Shown piece after piece: positions 7,098 through 12,325 of a DNA stretch of 15,516 nucleotides. How positions within the stretch are numbered: position 1 is the stretch's first letter; each line of letters starts with the position of its first letter. Made by a program: the position numbers and the translations under genes. This DNA is from Ardenticatenales bacterium (GTDB lineage: Bacteria > Chloroflexota > Anaerolineae > Promineifilales > UBA4811), in assembly GCA_030667645.1 (NCBI GenBank), contig DAOUVM010000015.1:1-15516 (forward strand). The letters are read 5' to 3'. A model generated the notes under the pieces. That model made no database searches, was not told where the DNA came from, and saw only the letters and a list, made by a program, of their open reading frames with translations.

Positions 7098-7751
7098 TTA
7101 CTCGGATTCGTTTACGAGTTTCTTGACACTGCCCACGCCACTGATCTTTTTCCTCACCTCCGGGTCGCCGATGTATGAGACCTTGCCGACACCGCTGATC
7201 TTGACGTCCAGTTGCTTGCTCACGTTGATGGTTCCTGCGCCTGATCCGGAGATCCTTACGACACACTCCCTGCTGCGCAATTCGCCCGCCGCGTACTTGC
7301 CAGCTCCGCTAACAGCCAGTTTCTGCTTTTCGGCGTCTCCTGACAGACGCAAATTCCCCGACCCTGACACCTTTGTGGAGAGTTCAGTAACCGTCATGTC
7401 AAGCTCCACTTTGGCTGCTCCGCTCACACGGAGGTCCAGATGATCGGCACACAGACGCGATCCGACAACCGTTCCCGCACCCGCCACCGCGATCGCATTG
7501 AGCTCCTTGACCGTCAGGAAAAAATTGGGCGACCTTGACGATCCAAAGACCGGCTTGAGACCTCCCCACTTGCGCCCGATAGTGAGTTCCCCGTCCCGCA
7601 CAGTGGTAGTGATATCGGCCATCACCTCTGAGTCGGCCTCAATCCTCAGCGACTCTTGGTCGCCCGGCTCGATGGTCAGATGCCCGGTTCCGGCTAGAGA
7701 GACCCGGTCAAAGCCAGATACGTCTCGGTCCTCAGACACTTGATTCGTCAC
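7098..7751 (-). CDS. DUF2807 (head-GIN type) beta protein
   Basis: A 217-residue protein. It begins with the usual head of the DUF2807 family (FDRVSLAGTGHLTIEPGDQ, 14-32, then LRIEADSEV) and continues as alternating short beta strands with recurrent VSGAGK / ISGVGKV / VSGSGNLRL turns to the C-terminus, consistent with a right-handed beta-helix. Unlike many members it has no signal peptide, so it is probably cytoplasmic. The start is GTG at 7751, fixed by GGGAGGA 6 nt upstream. It is second in the operon, 53 bp after the DUF2089 gene. Family members often sit beside envelope-stress regulators; no biochemical role is established. Confidence 0.85.
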   Translation of the reverse strand: MTNQVSEDRDVSGFDRVSLAGTGHLTIEPGDQESLRIEADSEVMADITTTVRDGELTIGRKWGGLKPVFGSSRSPNFFLTVKELNAIAVAGAGTVVGSRLCADHLDLRVSGAAKVELDMTVTELSTKVSGSGNLRLSGDAEKQKLAVSGAGKYAAGELRSRECVVRISGSGAGTINVSKQLDVKISGVGKVSYIGDPEVRKKISGVGSVKKLVNESE

Positions 7752-7804
7752 GTTGTTCCTCCCATATTATCGATTGCCAGCCAGGAGCGTCCGCGCTTCT
7801 TCCA

Positions 7805-8200
7805 TCACGAGGCCAGCTCTTCGCCCTGAAGCAACTGCATCGCTTCGACCGAGGAAACCCGGCCGGCCGCCAGGTCCGCCAGGATGGCGCGTCGCTCGTC
7901 TTCAGAGATAGCCAACGACTCTTCCTCCTGGCGATCCACCTCGTACCCCAGGGCCTGGATGACGTTTTCCAATCGTCCGCGCACCGTCGGATAAGAGATG
8001 CTCAGTTCATCCTGAACCCGATTCAGTTTGCCCTCACAGCGGATAAACGTCTCCACGAAATCGAGTTGGGCCTCGTTCAACTGCGAGAATCGGCCGAGAT
8101 TGAACCTTCCCTCCAGCGCCGTGGCGCAACTTGGGCAATAGAGTCGGGTAACTATTAGCTGATCTTCACATACAGGGCACTGTCCAATGAGGGCATGCAT
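7805..8200 (-). CDS. DUF2089 zinc-ribbon / helix-turn-helix regulator with SHOCT-like tail
   Basis: 131 residues from the ATG at 8200. It opens with a four-cysteine zinc ribbon (CPVC at 8-11, CPSC at 22-25), followed by a helix-turn-helix-like region (about 44-86, including LNRVQDELSISYPTVRGRL) diagnostic of DUF2089, and ends with a SHOCT-like motif (DERRAILADLAAGRVSSVEA, 101-120). Most likely a DNA-binding regulator of its own operon; this is inference from the fold. An upstream in-frame ATG at 8293 would place the start codon within the -35 element of a good promoter, so 8200 is chosen, matching the family N-terminus. First gene of a five-gene operon. Confidence 0.85.
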   Translation of the reverse strand: MHALIGQCPVCEDQLIVTRLYCPSCATALEGRFNLGRFSQLNEAQLDFVETFIRCEGKLNRVQDELSISYPTVRGRLENVIQALGYEVDRQEEESLAISEDERRAILADLAAGRVSSVEAMQLLQGEELAS

Positions 8201-8264
8201 GATTTTTTTGTCCAACCTCAAGTTTCTTAATGTCGCGCTACAGATTCTCAACTGCAACAACTGA

Positions 8265-8293
8265 ATCCTAGCATGAAACTTGATATTTGTCAA
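8265..8293 (-). promoter_or_regulatory. Promoter of the DUF2089-DUF2807-SHOCT-solenoid-MFS operon
   Basis: On the minus strand a consensus TTGACA (8293-8288) and TAGGAT (8270-8265) are separated by exactly 17 bp. The expected transcript starts near 8258, giving a leader of about 58 nt. Direct repeats flank the -35 element (8277-8284 and 8299-8306). Confidence 0.78.
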
Positions 8294-8306
8294 GCAATAA
8301 CTTGAT
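8277..8306. repeat. Direct repeat AACTTGAT with 22-bp period around the -35 element; candidate operator
   Basis: AACTTGAT occurs at 8277-8284 and 8299-8306, start to start 22 bp, about two helical turns, straddling the -35 hexamer of the operon promoter. A third, inverted copy of the core (TCAAGTTT, 8218-8225) lies in the leader. These are plausible binding sites for the DUF2089 regulator encoded just downstream, but binding is not shown. Confidence 0.5.
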
Positions 8307-8398
8307 TTTATTACCGAAACGGGTGGAAAGTCAAGCTGAACTGCGAGATTATTGATGCAAAGCTGGCGCCTGATGCGGATTGAGGGTCCGTGATCAGC

Positions 8399-9862
8399 TC
8401 AGCGACTGCCCACTACCTCTCGTAGGCTGAGGATGGCGGTGTAGCTGAGGCCAGCCGCGCACAGGAGCAGAAAGGGGACCGACCCATAGCTGCCGCGCCC
8501 CAACGCCACCGCCGCTCCCAGCAGAGCGTATAGCCCCAGTCCGAACTCCCCAAGAATCAGCGGACTAAAGGGAACCCGAAAGGCCCCTACCGCCAGCTCT
8601 GAGGTCCAACCCGATCCAGGGATGGGCAGCAGGTCGAACTTGGGCGTTCGGTGGAACTCGTGAGAGCGCCGCGTGATCGCTTCCCAGATCGACCAGCTGT
8701 TGCCGGGAGCCAATCCCACCGCGACTAGCGCCAATGCAGGCAAGCCGGCAACCGTTCGCCACACCCAGTTCGGGTAGAGCGCCTGCTGCGAAATGAGAAA
8801 GAGCAGCGGCTGCCCGAGCCCGGCAAGGCCCAGCCATGGCAGCAAGGAAGAAAAGCCATATCCCCAATACAGCAGAGGAGGCAGCAGCACCAGCAACGCC
8901 AACATCAGCGGGTGTGCCAGGTAGCCGGTCATAGAGATAAGAGCATAGGCGCGGCCCAGGAGAGAATGGCGCCGGCTGGCAAGGATCGGGCGCCAGTATT
9001 TTCCTACGCACTGGAGCGATCCCTTTGCCCAGCGGGCCTGTTGAGCTTTGAAGGCGGTCATCTGTGGGGGCAGCTCGGCCGGAGAGATGACGTCGCGCAG
9101 GAAGAGAAAGCGCCAGCCCTTCAACTGAGCACGGGTGCTCAGGTCCAGGTCTTCGCACACGGTGTCGGCACTCCATCCCCCGGCGACGCGGGCGCACTCG
9201 GCGCGCCAGACTCCGGCCGAACCGTTGAATTTGGGAAATAGGTCTGCCCGGTGCCGCACCAGTTGTTCAATGGCAAAGTGCTTATCCAGTGAGATCGCCT
9301 GAGCCCGGGTGAGAAGGGTATAGTCGGCGTTCAGGTGCCCCCAGCGGGTCTGTACCATCCCCAGATCGGGGTCATTCAGAAAATGGGGAATGGTCTGCCT
9401 CAGAAACGCGGGCTGGGGAAGAAAATCGGCGTCAAACACGGCGATAAACTCTCCCCTGGCTCGCAGCAGCCCAACCTGAAGTGCACCCGCCTTGAAGCCG
9501 TCCCTCGCCGGCCGGTGAATCAACTCGATATCGAACCCCGCGGCCCGGTGATCGGCCACCCGCTCGGTCGCCAGAGCCGTTGTTCCATCGGTGGAATCAT
9601 CCAGCACCTGGATTTGCAGCCGGCCGAGCGGATAGTCCAGCGCCACGGCGGCATCAATCAGCCGCTCGACCACCAATGGCTCATTGTAGACCGGCAACTG
9701 AACGGTGATTACCGGTGCGCTCGCGAGCTGCAAGGGGCCCGGCCGAGGAACCGAGTCATGCTGATGCCGCAGATAGAGCCAGAGCGTGAGAAATCCGGTC
9801 AGCCCATAGACTGCAAGCCCCAGAGCCGCCAGGAGGTAGAGCCCGCCCATTAGATGAATCAT
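8399..9862 (-). CDS. Membrane-bound family 2 glycosyltransferase (CESA/CslA-like, processive type)
   Basis: 487 residues. An N-terminal membrane helix (about 4-30) leads to a cytoplasmic GT2 catalytic domain with all processive-type motifs: VQLPVYNE (54-61), the UDP-binding LDDSTD (87-92), DAD (144-146) as the metal site, ED (237-238) as the catalytic base region and QQARW (274-278), which binds the growing chain. Several membrane segments follow from about 305 to the end. This layout resembles cellulose-synthase-like and glucomannan synthase-like enzymes; the sugar and product are not predictable. The ATG at 9862 overlaps the stop of the DUF951 gene (ATGA), with GAGAGGG upstream, so translation is coupled. 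No other polysaccharide gene is adjacent. Confidence 0.88.
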   Translation of the reverse strand: MIHLMGGLYLLAALGLAVYGLTGFLTLWLYLRHQHDSVPRPGPLQLASAPVITVQLPVYNEPLVVERLIDAAVALDYPLGRLQIQVLDDSTDGTTALATERVADHRAAGFDIELIHRPARDGFKAGALQVGLLRARGEFIAVFDADFLPQPAFLRQTIPHFLNDPDLGMVQTRWGHLNADYTLLTRAQAISLDKHFAIEQLVRHRADLFPKFNGSAGVWRAECARVAGGWSADTVCEDLDLSTRAQLKGWRFLFLRDVISPAELPPQMTAFKAQQARWAKGSLQCVGKYWRPILASRRHSLLGRAYALISMTGYLAHPLMLALLVLLPPLLYWGYGFSSLLPWLGLAGLGQPLLFLISQQALYPNWVWRTVAGLPALALVAVGLAPGNSWSIWEAITRRSHEFHRTPKFDLLPIPGSGWTSELAVGAFRVPFSPLILGEFGLGLYALLGAAVALGRGSYGSVPFLLLCAAGLSYTAILSLREVVGSR

Positions 9863-10110
9863 CCCTCTCTACCGTCGATCGTGGGGGAGTCCCCGGAATC
9901 CGGACCGTGCGTCGAGGCCAGCTTGACAATGGTCTTGAGTCGCTTATTGAACTTGCCGCGCGGCAGCAGGACCCGCCGGCTGCAGGTCGTGCATACGAGC
10001 CCAATGTCGGTGCCCAGCCGGACTATGCGCCACTCGTAACCGCCGCATGGGTGTGGCTTGCGCAAACGCACAATGTCATCCAGGTGAATCTCGGGTACCG
10101 TCGTTGCCAT
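9859..10110 (-). CDS. DUF951 family small protein
   Basis: 83 residues matching the compact DUF951 family: LDDIVRLRKPHPCGGYEWRI (10-29), then a Cys pair CTTC (40-43) and VLLPRGKFNKRLK (47-59). The cysteines at 22, 40 and 43 are positioned for metal binding. The C-terminal tail (about 65-83) is unlike typical members and may be variable. The function is unknown; the family is widespread in Firmicutes and Chloroflexota and often described as possibly RNA- or DNA-binding without proof. An in-frame TGA lies two codons before the ATG, so the start is fixed, yet no Shine-Dalgarno site is visible. Its stop overlaps the glycosyltransferase start. Confidence 0.87.
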   Translation of the reverse strand: MATTVPEIHLDDIVRLRKPHPCGGYEWRIVRLGTDIGLVCTTCSRRVLLPRGKFNKRLKTIVKLASTHGPDSGDSPTIDGREG

Positions 10111-10138
10111 CGTGTGTCAGGGGTTGGGGCGCCTATAG

Positions 10139-10152
10139 ATCAACTTGTTGAT
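10139..10152. promoter_or_regulatory. 14-bp palindrome in the DUF951 leader
   Basis: ATCAAC-TT-GTTGAT is a perfect dyad with a two-base centre. It lies just downstream of the -10 element of the DUF951-glycosyltransferase transcript, about +17 to +30 from the expected start, a usual place for a repressor site. No regulator is assigned. Confidence 0.45.
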
Positions 10153-10175
10153 TGCCCGGTCGCGTACCGGCCGGG

Positions 10176-10184
10176 ATTATAACA
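10176..10184 (-). promoter_or_regulatory. Extended -10 promoter of the DUF951-glycosyltransferase operon
   Basis: On the minus strand TGTTATAAT combines the TGn extension with a perfect TATAAT. No -35 hexamer is evident at 16-18 bp, as is normal for extended -10 promoters. The start site near 10169 gives a leader of about 58 nt. Confidence 0.68.
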
Positions 10185-10254
10185 CACGGCCGGGGCTGGT
10201 CTAGCCCCAGCCACACTCCCCCCTGGCTTTCCGTCTGCGCCGGCAATACCCATA

Positions 10255-10341
10255 GTACTTGTCAGTAACAACTTGGCGGTTTTGTGACCGTCCTACCCGT
10301 GAATCTCTATTGAAAACGGCAAGTTATGCCTTGACAAGTAC
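10255..10341. repeat. 87-bp imperfect inverted repeat upstream of the homocysteine methyltransferase
   Basis: Outer arms GTACTTGTCA (10255-10264) and TGACAAGTAC (10332-10341) match perfectly. Inside them AACTTGGCGGTTTT (10270-10283) and AAAACGGCAAGTT (10313-10325) form a second, slightly imperfect pair. About 29 bp remain in the centre. It occupies the gap between the divergent DUF951 and methyltransferase promoters. No target-site duplication is clear at the ends. Confidence 0.6.
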
Positions 10342-10394
10342 ATGGTGTCCGATCTCGTATCCGCGGCTCTATCATCAGTGCTCGACTCACCTGC

Positions 10395-10423
10395 TTGACT
10401 CACCATCGGATTGTCCCTACAAT
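10395..10423 (+). promoter_or_regulatory. Promoter of the homocysteine S-methyltransferase gene
   Basis: TTGACT (10395-10400) and TACAAT (10418-10423) are spaced by 17 bp. The start site near 10430 leaves a leader of about 30-38 nt. The octamer GACTCACC is repeated at 10384-10391 and 10397-10404, the second copy overlapping the -35 element. Confidence 0.75.
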
Positions 10424-10467
10424 TGCCTGGCTCCCACAACCCCAGCGAGCAAGGAGATATGGACAAC

Positions 10468-11367
10468 ATGAGCACCGATCTGTGCAAAAGTCTACTGGCT
10501 GGCGATATCCTGGTGGCTGATGGAGCCACCGGCACGCTTCTCATGGCGGCCGGGCTGCCATCAGGCACTCCGCCCGAGGCATGGAACATTGAGCAACCAG
10601 AGCAGATTCTTGCACTCCATGACGCGTATCTGGACGCCGGATCGCAAATCATCCTGACCAACTCTTTCGGGGGAAGCCGGATCAAGCTGGGGATGCTGGG
10701 ATATGGCGATCGCGCGCCCGAGTTCAACCGCTCCGCGGCCGCTCTGGCCCGCAGAGCGGCCGGCGGACGCGCGTATGTCGCCGGCGATATCGGCCCAACC
10801 GGCGCACTGATGGCCCCCCTGGGCAAATTGACTCTTGCAGAGGCGGTAAAGACCTTCTCGGAGCAGGCCCGCGCCCTGGCAGAAGGCGGCGCTGACCTGA
10901 TCTGGATAGAGACCATGATGGATCTGGAAGAAGCTCGCGCCGCGGTTGCTGGCGCCAGAGAGGCTACCGACCTGCCGATCTTTTGCTCCCTCAGTTTTGG
11001 CCCCAGAGGCCGCACCATGATGGGAATCACGGCGAGCCAGGCGGCCGAGGAGCTATGGCCCATGGGGCTTGCCGCCATCGGAGCTAATTGCGGCGATGGA
11101 ATAGATGTCATTGAGCCGGTCCTGAGACAGATGCGAAAAGTCTTGCCCGATGCTCCTCTCATCGCCAAGCCGAATGCAGGTATGCCGAGGCTGGTGGGAG
11201 ACCAGACGGTGTATGACATGGATCCTTCCGATTTCGGCGGGCATGTGTCCGCATTCACCGCGTTGGGCGCCCGGGTGGTTGGCTCTTGCTGTGGCAGCAA
11301 CCCGGCGCACATCGCAGCGACGGCCGCGGCCGTCGCTGCGCAAGGCCATGGCAGGCAACCGGTCTAG
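10468..11367 (+). CDS. Homocysteine S-methyltransferase family protein
   Basis: A 299-residue TIM-barrel enzyme of the MetH N-domain/BHMT/MmuM family, which transfers a methyl group to homocysteine to form methionine through a zinc-activated thiolate. Visible hallmarks are VADGATGTLL (16-25), IILTNSFGGSR (61-71), AGDIGPTG (105-112), and the zinc cysteines Cys208 (GANCGDG) and Cys274-Cys275 (GSCCGS). It is a stand-alone barrel without cobalamin-binding or folate domains, so the methyl donor (methylated corrinoid protein, S-methylmethionine or a betaine) is undetermined. AAGGAG at 10451-10456 serves the ATG at 10468 (11 nt) better than the ATG at 10459 (2 nt). No SAM riboswitch is seen in the leader. 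The protease gene follows 36 bp later and may share the transcript. Confidence 0.9.
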   Translation: MSTDLCKSLLAGDILVADGATGTLLMAAGLPSGTPPEAWNIEQPEQILALHDAYLDAGSQIILTNSFGGSRIKLGMLGYGDRAPEFNRSAAALARRAAGGRAYVAGDIGPTGALMAPLGKLTLAEAVKTFSEQARALAEGGADLIWIETMMDLEEARAAVAGAREATDLPIFCSLSFGPRGRTMMGITASQAAEELWPMGLAAIGANCGDGIDVIEPVLRQMRKVLPDAPLIAKPNAGMPRLVGDQTVYDMDPSDFGGHVSAFTALGARVVGSCCGSNPAHIAATAAAVAAQGHGRQPV

Positions 11368-11372
11368 CAAAT

Positions 11373-11393
11373 TTTCGGCTGCGCCAGCCGAAA
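11373..11393. other. Intercistronic hairpin between methyltransferase and M50 protease genes
   Basis: TTTCGGCTG (11373-11381) and CAGCCGAAA (11385-11393) form a perfect 9-bp stem with a CGC loop. It begins 6 bp after the methyltransferase stop and ends 10 bp before the protease start. No T-run follows, so it is more likely an mRNA-stabilising or processing hairpin than a strong terminator. Confidence 0.55.
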
Positions 11394-11403
11394 CCAGCGA
11401 CGG

Positions 11404-12309
11404 ATGAGCACCATCACTGCCCTTTTCACCGGCGTCACGCTTGTTCTCCTGGCACTCAGTGTGCACGAGTTTGCCCACGCGTGGACGGCAAACTATCTGG
11501 GCGATTCGACTGCCCGCTACCGGGGACGGGTCACGCTGGACCCACTGGCCCACCTGGATCCCATCGGCACGATGATGATCCTGTTCACCGCGGTGGCCGG
11601 CGTCGGTATTGGCTGGGGACGACCGGTCCCAGTGGTACCCGGCAATTTCCGCAAGAACCCGCCCCTTGGCATGGCGATCACCTCCGGCGCCGGGCCGCTC
11701 AGCAACCTGGTTCAAGCCGTGATCGCCGGAGCCCTGGCTCGCGCGGTCGCAATCAGCTTCCCGATCTTGCCTTCCACGATCGTCACGGCCGGCGGATTGC
11801 TCACGGTCCTGGCCGGAGGAGCAGCGCTGGCGGCCGGTGGAGGTTTGCTCTACCAATGGTATCGCCAACGCGCTTCCGCCTCCGCGAGACCCAGTTCGTT
11901 GGGCGACTTCTCATGGCGCGTGGTGGACCCTGGCGCGAGCAATCCCTGGTGGCAGAACGAGGAGACTCTCAAGCAATGGGTACGCGTCGGAATGGGCGGA
12001 GTGCTGCTTTTCGGGTTTCTGGTCAATCCGGAAGGAACGCTGGTAACGGCCGTCTATATCAATATCGCGCTCGCCCTATTCAATCTCATCCCCGTCGGTC
12101 CGCTGGATGGGAATCGGATCCTCCGTGGGCTCTTGGACAGCAACCGGGCGCAGTGGACCTACGATGTGGTCCGTTTCCTCGATCGGATAGAGCCCCACGG
12201 CGGCATGATCCTGCTTGGCATCCTCTTCCTGGATCGGATCATTCCGATCCTCAGCGTGCCGCTCTGGGGTGGCACGCAACTCATTGCTCGGGCGCTCCTG
12301 GGCAGCTAG
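11404..12309 (+). CDS. M50 family site-2 protease (intramembrane zinc metalloprotease)
   Basis: 301 residues with several membrane helices. The zinc motif HEFAH (21-25) sits in the first hydrophobic segment and the third ligand region NLIPVGPLDGNRIL (227-240) supplies Asp235, the arrangement of YwhC/Rip3-type (group III) site-2 proteases, which cut membrane-spanning substrates. The usual size is 200-230 residues; the extra length is a segment between about 150 and 195 (QWYRQRASASARPSS... WWQNEETLKQ) that is hydrophilic and looks inserted between helices. No PDZ domain is present. The ATG at 11404 has no clear ribosome site. The substrate is unknown. It converges on mutS2 with 16 bp between the stops. 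Confidence 0.88.
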   Translation: MSTITALFTGVTLVLLALSVHEFAHAWTANYLGDSTARYRGRVTLDPLAHLDPIGTMMILFTAVAGVGIGWGRPVPVVPGNFRKNPPLGMAITSGAGPLSNLVQAVIAGALARAVAISFPILPSTIVTAGGLLTVLAGGAALAAGGGLLYQWYRQRASASARPSSLGDFSWRVVDPGASNPWWQNEETLKQWVRVGMGGVLLFGFLVNPEGTLVTAVYINIALALFNLIPVGPLDGNRILRGLLDSNRAQWTYDVVRFLDRIEPHGGMILLGILFLDRIIPILSVPLWGGTQLIARALLGS

Positions 12310-12325
12310 TACCGGCGCCGGCGTC

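Noticed and set aside
10255..10341. Clear MITE call for the inverted repeat
   Set aside because: No convincing target-site duplication at the ends and no second copy in the window, so it is kept as an inverted repeat only.
10424..10467. SAM or cobalamin riboswitch in front of the homocysteine methyltransferase
   Set aside because: The promoter at 10395-10423 leaves a leader of at most about 40 nt, far too short, and no conserved riboswitch core is seen upstream.
10293..11312. 339-codon minus-strand open frame opposite the homocysteine methyltransferase
   Set aside because: Shadow of a well-supported gene; Ala/Ser/Pro-rich, and it would run through the methyltransferase promoter.
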